Under the pieces are notes generated by a model. That model made no database searches and was not told the DNA's origin. It saw nothing but the letters and a program-made list of their open reading frames with translations. From NCBI GenBank assembly GCA_964369425.1, contig CAYJGW010000035.1, positions 1 to 26,622 of the forward strand: DNA of 26,622 nucleotides, in the 5' to 3' direction. The DNA comes from CAUPWF01 sp964369425. GTDB taxonomy: Bacteria; Bacillota; Clostridia; Lachnospirales; Lachnospiraceae. A program made the position numbers and the translations under genes. Positions 1 to 6,901 of this stretch are shown one piece after another; the first letter of the stretch is position 1; every line of letters begins with the position of its first letter.

Positions 1-65
1 TCTTAATATTAATAATATTGTATCAACGAGGGGAAATATTTGCAAGTGCTTTATCTGAGAAAAAG

Positions 66-72
66 TGTCGAA
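66..72 (+). promoter_or_regulatory. Possible Spo0A box (TGTCGAA)
   Basis: The heptamer TGTCGAA matches the Spo0A box core exactly and ends 16 nt upstream of the -35 hexamer of the promoter at 89-117. A 7-mer is expected by chance a few times in a window of this size, so only its position next to a promoter makes it worth noting. Confidence 0.25.
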
Positions 73-88
73 ATAGAGAAAAAGTTAG

Positions 89-117
89 TTGACGCAAAAA
101 GTTTCATTTGTTAAAAT
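89..117 (+). promoter_or_regulatory. Sigma-A type promoter for the first operon
   Basis: TTGACG (89-94) and TAAAAT (112-117) are separated by 17 nt. Transcription would start near 124 and leave a leader of about 65 nt before the GTG start at 190. It is the only good promoter ahead of the helix-turn-helix gene and the dGTPase-like gene. Confidence 0.7.
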
Positions 118-189
118 ACAGGTATCAGAAATTTACAAAGCATGATTATAGTTTACAAAATAATTAATAAGATATAGGAGGATAAAAGT

Positions 190-954
190 GTGGTCACTTT
201 AACATTTGCAGAACAAGTAAGGATTGTCTTAGGGAGAAAAAAGATGACAATCAAGCAATTAGCGGAGGAGATTGAAGAAAAAACAGGGATGAAGATGTCG
301 CGTCAAAACCTCACGCAACGTCTTAATCGAGATAATTTTCAAGAACAAGATATGCGCATGATTACTGAAATACTAGGATGTACCTTTCAATTAAGTATAT
401 TAGAGGACGAGCCAGAAGAACAAGAGTCTGCAAGAAAAATAGAGACGAAAGAAGTTGGAGCAATAAAAGAGGAATCGTTGAAAGCGGAGTCGGTAAAAGA
501 GGAATCAACAAAAGAAGAACTAATAAAAGAAGAACTAATAAAAGAAGAGCCAATAAAAGAAGGGCCGGTAAAAGAAGAACCAGTTAAGGAAGAGTCAGTA
601 AAGGAAGAACCGGTAGAAAAGGAGCTAGTAAAGGAAGAACCACAGAGTGAAGTAGCACAAGCGAATCCTTACGTTCCACATAGAGAGGCGACAATTGGCG
701 AGTTTACAAAGAGCCAGGAAGATGTAGACGAAAAGAAAGGCGACTTGAAAAAGGGTGAAATTAACCCGTATACAGGTTTTGAGTACAAATCGAATAGTGT
801 TCGTACCCATAAAGGAAGAATCGGTTATGTGCAAGTGTATGATAGAAAGACACATTCTTGGACAGATATGACAGAATGGGCGTTTTTAGGATATCAAGAG
901 AGACAGAAAGTGCTACTAGGAAAAGCGTATGAACAGCCAACATATTTAGACTAA
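190..954 (+). CDS. Helix-turn-helix protein with Lys/Glu pentapeptide repeats
   Basis: This is a 254-residue protein that I cannot assign to a named family. Residues about 8-70 look like a Cro/CI-type helix-turn-helix (TIKQLAEEI...SRQNLTQRL). Residues 91-150 are twelve tandem pentapeptides of the form xxKEE (SVKEE, LIKEE, PVKEE), encoded by degenerate 15-bp repeats at 460-639, which probably form an extended charged linker. Residues about 192-254 form a compact aromatic C-terminal module (NPYTGFEYKS...GRIGYVQVYDR...SWTDMTEW). The GTG start at 190 lies 8 nt after AGGAGG at 176-181. The stop overlaps the ribosome binding site of the next gene, so the two are probably cotranscribed. A DNA-binding role is inferred from the N-terminal domain only. 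Repeat number may vary between strains. Confidence 0.8.
   Translation: MVTLTFAEQVRIVLGRKKMTIKQLAEEIEEKTGMKMSRQNLTQRLNRDNFQEQDMRMITEILGCTFQLSILEDEPEEQESARKIETKEVGAIKEESLKAESVKEESTKEELIKEELIKEEPIKEGPVKEEPVKEESVKEEPVEKELVKEEPQSEVAQANPYVPHREATIGEFTKSQEDVDEKKGDLKKGEINPYTGFEYKSNSVRTHKGRIGYVQVYDRKTHSWTDMTEWAFLGYQERQKVLLGKAYEQPTYLD
460..639 (+). repeat. Twelve in-frame 15-bp degenerate repeats (xxKEE)
   Basis: The repeat encodes twelve pentapeptides without interruption. Most keep K-E-E at positions 3-5; AIKEE, SLKAE, PIKEG and PVEKE are the edge or diverged copies. Several neighbouring copies are nearly identical in DNA (the two LIKEE units, the PVKEE units), which suggests slippage or unequal exchange. 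The leucine-rich reading frame on the opposite strand is only the complement of this repeat. Confidence 0.85.
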
Positions 955-964
955 GGAGTAAAAG

Positions 965-2386
965 ATGAAGTGGAAGCAGTTGTTGTCAGAGAAAAGACAA
1001 CGAGAATTTACAGCTAGTGGGCAATATAAGACAACAGATTTGAGGAGTGAATTTGAGAAGGATTATCATAGGATTATAGGAAGTGCATCTTTTCGAAGGT
1101 TACAAGATAAGACACAGGTATTTCCGTTAGAGAAAAGTGATTTTGTTCGAACTAGATTAACACATTCGTTAGAAGTATCCTCGGTAGCGAAGTCTTTGGG
1201 GCAAAATATTGGTCAGACAATTATGGAGAATCGATGGGATCCGGATTTTGATGCGCAGATGAAAGAAAATATTTGTAACATTTTGCAATGTGCAGGGTTG
1301 ATTCATGATATTGGGAATCCGCCATTTGGTCATTTTGGAGAGGTTGCAATTCGTAATTGGTTTCGTGAGAATCTCAAAGAAAGACAATTTCAAGGTGTTG
1401 AAATTGAAAAGTTGCTTAGTCCCCAAATGTGTTCGGATTTGTATAATTTTGAAGGAAATGCGCAAGCCTTACGATTGGTTACAAAATTACATTTTCTTGT
1501 AGATGAACATGGAATGAACCTTACTTATGCACTGCTTAATACCATTGTGAAGTATCCAGTTGCATCTATCGAGATGAATACGAATTCTGGAAATATCAAA
1601 GATAAAAAGATGGGATATTACTATGCTGATAAAGATATTTTCTTGGATATTCAAAGAGCGACAGGAACGAATGGACATCGTCATCCACTTACGTTTATTT
1701 TAGAAGCGGCTGATGATATTGCGTATAAGACGGCAGATATAGAAGATGCTTTTGTAAAGGGGTTTGTCTCTTATTTTACACTGAGAGAAGCTTTAAAACG
1801 ATTGGTGAAAGAAGAGGAAGAATCTAATCGGATTAATCCACTTGAAATACTAGATAGACAGTATGAAAGAGGATTGAAAAAAGGAATCGAAAATGTAGAA
1901 GAATATGCAGTGAAAAACTGGATTGTCCGCATTCAAGGATTTATGATTAACTGTGCAACCTATGGATTTACTTCGAATTATAGAGCGATTATGAGAGGCG
2001 ATTACAGATACGATTTATTCCATGATAGTTTTGGGAAGAAACTGATGGATTTATTAGGGAAGCTTGCCTATGATAAGGTGTTTACATCAAGCACCATCTA
2101 CAAAATGGAAGTAGGGGAGGCACGAGTAGTGAATTGCCTGATGAATTTGTTTGTTTCAGCAGCGATTAAATATGATACAGATATGGAATTGAATGCAATT
2201 GATAAAAGGATGATGTCCTTTATTTCAAATAATTATGTGGATGCGTATCGTTTGCAAGCAAGAGGGAAAGATGACGTGGAAAAGCTATATTTACGTCTGC
2301 TATTGGTTACTGATTATATCTGTGGAATGACAGATAGTTATGCAGTGAGATTGTATCACGAAGTGGAGGCGGCAAAGGAAATTTAA
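965..2386 (+). CDS. dgt: dGTPase-like HD-domain triphosphohydrolase
   Basis: This is a 473-residue HD-superfamily hydrolase of the deoxyguanosine triphosphate triphosphohydrolase type, which cleaves dNTPs to the nucleoside and tripolyphosphate in the cytoplasm. The N-terminus carries the family signature ASFRRLQDKTQVFPL (41-55). The metal-binding residues are visible as H67 (RTRLTHSLE), H114-D115 (LIHDIGNPPFGHFGE) and D250 or D251 in EAADDIAYKTADIEDA. The ATG at 965 follows AAGGAG at 953-958, which overlaps the stop codon of the preceding gene and implies an operon with the helix-turn-helix protein. Length is normal for the family. Whether the substrate is dGTP or other dNTPs cannot be read from sequence. 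Roles in dNTP balance and phage resistance are known for relatives but are not shown here. Confidence 0.92.
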   Translation: MKWKQLLSEKRQREFTASGQYKTTDLRSEFEKDYHRIIGSASFRRLQDKTQVFPLEKSDFVRTRLTHSLEVSSVAKSLGQNIGQTIMENRWDPDFDAQMKENICNILQCAGLIHDIGNPPFGHFGEVAIRNWFRENLKERQFQGVEIEKLLSPQMCSDLYNFEGNAQALRLVTKLHFLVDEHGMNLTYALLNTIVKYPVASIEMNTNSGNIKDKKMGYYYADKDIFLDIQRATGTNGHRHPLTFILEAADDIAYKTADIEDAFVKGFVSYFTLREALKRLVKEEEESNRINPLEILDRQYERGLKKGIENVEEYAVKNWIVRIQGFMINCATYGFTSNYRAIMRGDYRYDLFHDSFGKKLMDLLGKLAYDKVFTSSTIYKMEVGEARVVNCLMNLFVSAAIKYDTDMELNAIDKRMMSFISNNYVDAYRLQARGKDDVEKLYLRLLLVTDYICGMTDSYAVRLYHEVEAAKEI

Positions 2387-2450
2387 GTACTAGGCATAAT
2401 ATGACCACATGCAGAATAGAATGAAATAGAATTTTTGTATGAGGTGGATT

Positions 2451-3284
2451 ATGAAACAAAGGGTGTGCTATCTATATGAGTACGAAGGTAGTAGTAGGAT
2501 TAGAAATGTAGGGTTTGTGAAGTTTATGATGGAAGAGGATAAAGCAGTTTTTCAGATACACGGGAAAGGATTGGCGTGTGAGAAGGGAACTTCTTTGGAC
2601 TTCCATCTTTTTTCTTCTGTGAACGGGGCGTGTGAGACAGAATTTCTAGGAACCGTAGAGGGAGAGAATGGAACGGTACATTATATGATGGCAGTAGAGA
2701 ATCTCAATGATGACAATGTGGATTCCTATGATGGAATTTTTTTACGAGCAAAGAAGGGGAAGAGTTATGCGGCTTTATGGAAGAATGCGGATGTCGATTT
2801 TTCAGTAATAAAAAGTAAAGATTTATTACTATCTGAAGAAGATTTGGTTTCAGATATTGAAGATGAAGAAATTGAACAAGTACAAGAAGAAGCAAAAGAT
2901 GAAGAGATATGTGAAGAAGAGTTTCTAGAGGTGGCAGAGTGTCTTGATATGGATGAGAATCCAGAAGAAAATGCTGATAGAATCGTTTATGAAAAGGTTG
3001 GTAGAGAGCATCTTTCTAGGCTTCCGCAAAAGGAGAGAAAGTTGGTAAACAATAGCTTTTTGTTACATGGTTATTATAATTACAAACATTTGTTATTTAT
3101 AAAAGATGGAGATAGTTTTTTTCTGGGAGTGCCTGGAGTGTATTATCCAAGAGAAGCAGAAGCGGCTAGAAATTTTGGATTTCCAATATTTCACAGAGTG
3201 AAAAATAATGAAGTAGAATTAGAAGCGGCACAATGCAACGAAGGGCGAGACTTTGGTTATTGGTGCAGGTGTATCGACATGTGA
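2451..3284 (+). CDS. Acidic protein of unknown function (DUF6128-like)
   Basis: The protein has 277 residues from the preferred ATG at 2451, which follows GAGGTGG (2441-2447); an in-frame ATG at 2439 would add four residues but lies upstream of that binding site. The N-terminal half (about 1-120) is a mixed beta-rich region with no motif I recognise. Residues about 120-170 are a strongly acidic linker (SDIEDEEIEQVQEEAKDEE). The C-terminal part is a compact conserved-looking domain (LSRLPQKERKLVNNSFLLHG, then a YYNYKHLL segment, then LGVPGVYYPREAEAARNFGF). From memory this resembles the DUF6128 domain of Lachnospiraceae proteins, for which no function is known. It has no signal peptide or membrane segment, so it is probably cytoplasmic. 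It sits 12 nt before tadA. Confidence 0.75.
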   Translation: MKQRVCYLYEYEGSSRIRNVGFVKFMMEEDKAVFQIHGKGLACEKGTSLDFHLFSSVNGACETEFLGTVEGENGTVHYMMAVENLNDDNVDSYDGIFLRAKKGKSYAALWKNADVDFSVIKSKDLLLSEEDLVSDIEDEEIEQVQEEAKDEEICEEEFLEVAECLDMDENPEENADRIVYEKVGREHLSRLPQKERKLVNNSFLLHGYYNYKHLLFIKDGDSFFLGVPGVYYPREAEAARNFGFPIFHRVKNNEVELEAAQCNEGRDFGYWCRCIDM

Positions 3285-3296
3285 AGAGGTAATGAA

Positions 3297-3761
3297 ATGA
3301 CACGAGAAGAAAAGTATATGAAAGAAGCGATTAAACAGGCAAAAAAAGCATACGCATTGGAAGAAGTTCCAATTGGTTGTGTGATTGTCTATGAGGATAA
3401 GATTATTGCTAGAGGATATAATAGAAGAACCATTGATAAAAACACCTTGGCACATGCAGAGATGATAGCAATTCGAAAAGCTAGTAAAAAGCTAGGAGAT
3501 TGGAGATTAGATGGGTGTACTATGTACGTGACATTAGAGCCTTGTCAGATGTGTGCAGGAGCGATTATTCAATCAAGAATTGCGAAAGTCGTAATAGGGT
3601 GCATGAATCCGAAAGCTGGGTGTGCAGGATCGATCATGGATTTATTAACGGTACCAGAGTTTAACCATCAGGCAGAAAAAACAATCGGTGTATGTGAGGA
3701 AGAGTGCAGTGAAATGCTAAAAATATTTTTTAAAGAGTTGCGAAAAAAGAAAAGTGTGTGA
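3297..3761 (+). CDS. tadA: tRNA-specific adenosine deaminase
   Basis: The 154-residue enzyme deaminates the wobble adenosine 34 of tRNA-Arg(ACG) to inosine. The cytidine/deoxycytidylate deaminase zinc signature is complete: H53-A-E55 (LAHAEMIA), with the catalytic glutamate at 55, and P82-C83-x-x-C86 (EPCQMCAGA). The downstream CMNPKAGCAGS segment is also typical of TadA. The ATG at 3297 follows AGAGGT (3285-3290), immediately after the stop of the preceding gene, so the two are probably cotranscribed. Length is normal. In many Firmicutes tadA is followed by the SRP RNA gene and dnaX; neither is present here, where a LysR gene follows. Confidence 0.95.
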   Translation: MTREEKYMKEAIKQAKKAYALEEVPIGCVIVYEDKIIARGYNRRTIDKNTLAHAEMIAIRKASKKLGDWRLDGCTMYVTLEPCQMCAGAIIQSRIAKVVIGCMNPKAGCAGSIMDLLTVPEFNHQAEKTIGVCEEECSEMLKIFFKELRKKKSV

Positions 3762-3797
3762 TAGTGAGTACAAATGTGAAAGGTGATGAGATTTATT

Positions 3798-4706
3798 ATG
3801 ACATTACAACAATTAAAATACGCGATAACAATTGCGGATAAGGGGTCATTTAGCAAAGCTGCTGAAGTTGCATATGTGTCTCAGCCAAGCTTATCTCAAG
3901 CGATGAAGGAGTTAGAAGCAGAATTGGGGATTCAGATTTTCAATCGCACAAACAGGGGGCTTACCATTACTTCTAGAGGAGAAGAGTTTTTATCTTATGC
4001 AAGGCAGGTCGTAGAACAATATGGGCTATTAGAAGAAAAGTATATCTTAAGGCAAGTGGAAAAAAAACGGTTTTCAGTATCAACACAGCATTATTCCTTT
4101 GCGGTGAAAGCGTTTGTGAATACAGTAAAACGATTAGAACAAGATAGATATGAATTAGCAATAAAAGAAACAAAAACGTTTGAGGTAATTGAAGATGTAA
4201 GGCATTTGAAGAGTGATATAGGAATTTTGTATCTCAATCATTTTAATAAGATGATTATGCAAAAACTATTTAAAGAGTATGAGTTGGAGTTTACACATCT
4301 TTTTACTTGCAATATTTATGCATATATGTGGAGCCAAAATCCACTTGCAAAGCAAAAGACGGTAACGTTAGAAGAGTTACAAGCATATCCATGTTTATCT
4401 TTTGAGCAAGGGCATCATAACTCTTTTTACTTTGCAGAAGAAGTACTGAGCACTTTTGAATATAAACAAATCATTAAGGCAAATGATAGGGCGACAATGT
4501 TGAATCTTATGAAAGGCTTAAATGCTTTTACCTTATGCAGTGGAATTATTTCGGCTGATTTGAATGGAAATGACTATGTGGCTGTGGAGTTGGATAGCGA
4601 TGAGACAATGGAAATTGGATATTTGCGAAAAGCAACGATTTCAAAAAATGAAATTGAAGCTGTATATGTAGAAGAAATTATGAAAATTTATAATCAGGAA
4701 GAATAG
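3798..4706 (+). CDS. LysR-family regulator, CmbR/FhuR-like
   Basis: The 302-residue LysR-type regulator starts MTLQQLKYAI at the ATG at 3798, placed about 10 nt after AAAGGTGAT. Start codons at 3783 and 3786 lie within or next to that binding site and are less likely. Residues 1-60 are the winged helix-turn-helix (SFSKAAEVAYVSQPSLSQAM). The effector domain contains FSVSTQHYSFAVKAF, SDIGILYLN and DRATMLNLMKGLNAF. From memory these match the lactococcal and streptococcal CmbR/FhuR group, which controls cysteine and methionine genes in response to O-acetylated precursors. The gene lies directly upstream of metY and is separated from it by a terminator. I infer control of the methionine block; autoregulation is possible. 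Confidence 0.9.
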   Translation: MTLQQLKYAITIADKGSFSKAAEVAYVSQPSLSQAMKELEAELGIQIFNRTNRGLTITSRGEEFLSYARQVVEQYGLLEEKYILRQVEKKRFSVSTQHYSFAVKAFVNTVKRLEQDRYELAIKETKTFEVIEDVRHLKSDIGILYLNHFNKMIMQKLFKEYELEFTHLFTCNIYAYMWSQNPLAKQKTVTLEELQAYPCLSFEQGHHNSFYFAEEVLSTFEYKQIIKANDRATMLNLMKGLNAFTLCSGIISADLNGNDYVAVELDSDETMEIGYLRKATISKNEIEAVYVEEIMKIYNQEE

Positions 4707-4754
4707 AACTTAGAGCTATGTATAGGGAATGCTTATACCTGGCTCTAAGTTTTA
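4707..4754 (+). terminator. Rho-independent terminator after the LysR gene
   Basis: A perfect 10-bp stem pairs AACTTAGAGC (4707-4716) with GCTCTAAGTT (4742-4751). The loop side has further pairing (GTATA with TATAC), and TTTT spans 4750-4753. It begins right after the LysR stop codon and separates that gene from metY. Confidence 0.75.
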
Positions 4755-4759
4755 TGTAT

Positions 4760-4788
4760 TTTACCAGAAGGCATGTGGCGGTTATAAT
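4760..4788 (+). promoter_or_regulatory. Promoter of the methionine operon
   Basis: TATAAT at 4783-4788 is a consensus -10. A weak -35, TTTACC, lies at 4760-4765 with 17-nt spacing. A poor -35 beside a perfect -10 is typical of activator-dependent promoters, consistent with control by a LysR activator. No clear T-N11-A palindrome could be chosen by eye. Confidence 0.6.
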
Positions 4789-4794
4789 CAATGC

Positions 4795-4897
4795 ATACAC
4801 TGAAACGAAGCGGAACCCTCCATTCGAAGCAGTGGAACTAAAATATCTGGGAAGATTGTGAACTTCCCAGAACAATAAATGAAAGAGGTAAAATATT
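4795..4897 (+). promoter_or_regulatory. Structured metY leader
   Basis: About 100 nt separate the predicted start of transcription from the metY ATG. A nested hairpin can form: CACTG (4798-4802) with CAGTG (4830-4834), CGAA (4806-4809) with TTCG (4823-4826), and GGA (4812-4814) with TCC (4819-4821). A second hairpin pairs TCTGGGAAG (4846-4854) with CTTCCCAGA (4863-4871) around an 8-nt loop; no T-run follows, so it is not a standard terminator. The CCC in the first loop could also pair with GGG in the second stem. The S-box and T-box signatures are absent. A regulatory role is inferred. Confidence 0.45.
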
Positions 4898-6184
4898 ATG
4901 GATAGAAAATATCGTTTTGAAACATTACAATTACATGCAGGACAAGAAGAGGTAGATGCAGCGACAGGAGCAAGAGCGGTTCCGATTTATCAGACAGCAG
5001 CTTATGTATTTGAGGATTGTCAACAAGCGGAAGATCGATTTGCATTAAAAGAAAGTGGAAATATTTATAGTCGTTTAACCAATCCTACCCAAAGTGCTTT
5101 TGAAGAAAGAATATCAAAACTTGAGGGTGGTGTAGCATCTCTTGCAGTGGCATCTGGATCAGCAGCGATTGCGTATACAATACAAAACTTAGCTTGTGCA
5201 GGAGACCACATTGTGGCTGCGAAGAATGTGTATGGTGGTACCTTTAATTTATTTGCCAATACCCTGCCTAGTTATGGAATTACGACTACCTTTGTGGATG
5301 TGTTTGATTTTGATAAAGTGGAGAAAGGGATTAAAGAGAATACAAAGGCTATTTTTATAGAGAGTCTTACGAATCCTCATTCTCTTGTAGCGGATATAGA
5401 GGGGCTTGCTGAGATTGCTCACAGACATAAGATACCATTGATTGTAGATAATACATTTGCAACTCCTTATCTTATTAGACCAATCGAATTTGGAGCGGAC
5501 TTTGTGGTGCATTCGGCGACAAAATACTTAGGAGGGCATGGCACGACACTAGGTGGTGTGATAGTAGATAGTGGGAATTTTAATTTTATAGATTCTGGTA
5601 AGTTTTCGTCGATTACAGAACCAAATCCAAGTTATCATGGCTTGAGTTTTGCAGAAGCTGTTGGGCGGGCTGCATTTGTAACAAAAATACGCGCAACGCT
5701 ATTGAGAGATTTTGGAGCGTGCCTTTCACCATTCCATTCGTTTTTCTTTTTGCAAGGGATAGAAACCTTGTCGTTAAGAGTAGAAAGACATGTGGAAAAT
5801 GCTCTTAAGGTAGTAGAGCATTTGAAGAATCATCCAAAAGTAGAAAAAGTGAATCATCCATCTTTATCAGAAGATGAGAAACAAAAAAGTTTATATAAAA
5901 AGTATTTACCTAACGGTGGTGGTGCAATATTTACTTTTGATATTAAAGGGACAGAGGCGCAGGCGAAAAAATTTATTGATAGTTTAAAGCTGTTTTCACT
6001 ATTAGCAAATGTAGCGGATGTAAAATCTTTAGTGATTCATCCAGCATCGACAACCCATTCACAATTATCATCAATGGACTTACTAGACCAAAAAATTAAG
6101 AAGACAACAATAAGGTTATCGATAGGTACAGAGCATATTGAAGATATATTAGCTGATATCGACAATGCATTTGCCGAAATCTAA
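4898..6184 (+). CDS. metY: O-acetylhomoserine sulfhydrylase
   Basis: The 428-residue PLP enzyme of the Cys/Met metabolism family joins O-acetylhomoserine and sulfide to give homocysteine and acetate (O-acetylhomoserine aminocarboxypropyltransferase). The N-terminal FETLQLHAGQEEVDAATGAR and the YSRLTNPT motif (58-64) are typical of MetY. D184 in IVDNTFATP would hold the pyridine nitrogen, and K209 in HSATKYLGGHG forms the Schiff base. The length, about 430, favours MetY over the shorter MetB/MetC type. The ATG at 4898 follows AAGAGGT (4883-4889). It begins the operon whose later genes methylate the homocysteine it makes. Confidence 0.95.
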   Translation: MDRKYRFETLQLHAGQEEVDAATGARAVPIYQTAAYVFEDCQQAEDRFALKESGNIYSRLTNPTQSAFEERISKLEGGVASLAVASGSAAIAYTIQNLACAGDHIVAAKNVYGGTFNLFANTLPSYGITTTFVDVFDFDKVEKGIKENTKAIFIESLTNPHSLVADIEGLAEIAHRHKIPLIVDNTFATPYLIRPIEFGADFVVHSATKYLGGHGTTLGGVIVDSGNFNFIDSGKFSSITEPNPSYHGLSFAEAVGRAAFVTKIRATLLRDFGACLSPFHSFFFLQGIETLSLRVERHVENALKVVEHLKNHPKVEKVNHPSLSEDEKQKSLYKKYLPNGGGAIFTFDIKGTEAQAKKFIDSLKLFSLLANVADVKSLVIHPASTTHSQLSSMDLLDQKIKKTTIRLSIGTEHIEDILADIDNAFAEI

Positions 6185-6229
6185 AAATCATTGTATTATA
6201 GTATAAAGTAAGTGGAGGAGGCGACCGAG

Positions 6230-6901
6230 GTGAACACAGATATTGATAAAGAGGAAGTTTATAGATACTTAGGTGTAAAGGGTGGTCGCATCGACTCAAA
6301 AACAGCTGCTGAAATAAAAGAGGCAGTGGCAGAACTTCAAAACGAAGTAAGGATAAAAAAGATTCAGAAGGAGTTTGTGGTAGAGAAAACGAAGTCTGGA
6401 ATTATGTTAGTGAATACAAATATTATGTTAACTGGCAAGAGTGTAAATACACTTCTAGAAGATTCAAAACGTTGTGTGTTGTTTGCGATAACTTTAGGAG
6501 AAGGTGCAGAACGATTACTACGGAAGATGCAGCTCGTTAACATGAGTAAGGCTGTTATTATGGATGCTTGTGCAAGTAGTATGATTGAGCAAGCCTGTAA
6601 TGGTTATGAAGAACAGATAAAAGATGCATATGCAGATCAAAAAGTATATTTCACAGATCGATTTTCCCCAGGATATGGAGATTTGAAATTGTCAGTGCAA
6701 AAAGAAGTATGCAAGGTGTTAGAGACAGAGAAAACCATAGGGGTGATTGCAACAAAAGATGGAATCATGATACCGAGGAAATCTATCACTTCCATATTAG
6801 GAATTGCCAAAAGGCCACAAAAAATGCGAATCAAAGGCTGCAAATATTGTGATATGAAAGAAAATTGTGACTATAGAAAGCGAGGAAGTAATTGTGAGTA
6901 A
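6230..6901 (+). CDS. Stand-alone MetH activation-domain protein
   Basis: The 223-residue protein corresponds to the C-terminal S-adenosylmethionine-binding reactivation domain of cobalamin-dependent methionine synthase, made here as a separate polypeptide. It would help remethylate oxidised cob(II)alamin bound to MetH. The motif R144-F-S-P-G148-Y149 (TDRFSPGYGD) matches the RxxxGY methionine-binding signature. The C-terminus has cysteines at 204, 207, 213 and 222 (GCKYCDMKENC...), suggesting a metal site or redox centre. The GTG at 6230 follows GGAGGAGG (6214-6221) with 8-nt spacing; the longer frame from 6212 would begin inside that binding site. Its stop overlaps the metH start by 8 nt, implying coupling. 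The cysteine cluster is seen; its function is unknown. Confidence 0.88.
   Translation: MNTDIDKEEVYRYLGVKGGRIDSKTAAEIKEAVAELQNEVRIKKIQKEFVVEKTKSGIMLVNTNIMLTGKSVNTLLEDSKRCVLFAITLGEGAERLLRKMQLVNMSKAVIMDACASSMIEQACNGYEEQIKDAYADQKVYFTDRFSPGYGDLKLSVQKEVCKVLETEKTIGVIATKDGIMIPRKSITSILGIAKRPQKMRIKGCKYCDMKENCDYRKRGSNCE

Noticed and set aside
362..553. Leucine-rich open frame on the minus strand
   Set aside because: It is the complement of the KEE repeat, has no ribosome binding site and no domain.
4795..4897. S-box (SAM-I) riboswitch or T-box before metY
   Set aside because: The conserved core sequences of both classes are missing, and there is no terminator stem with a T-run.
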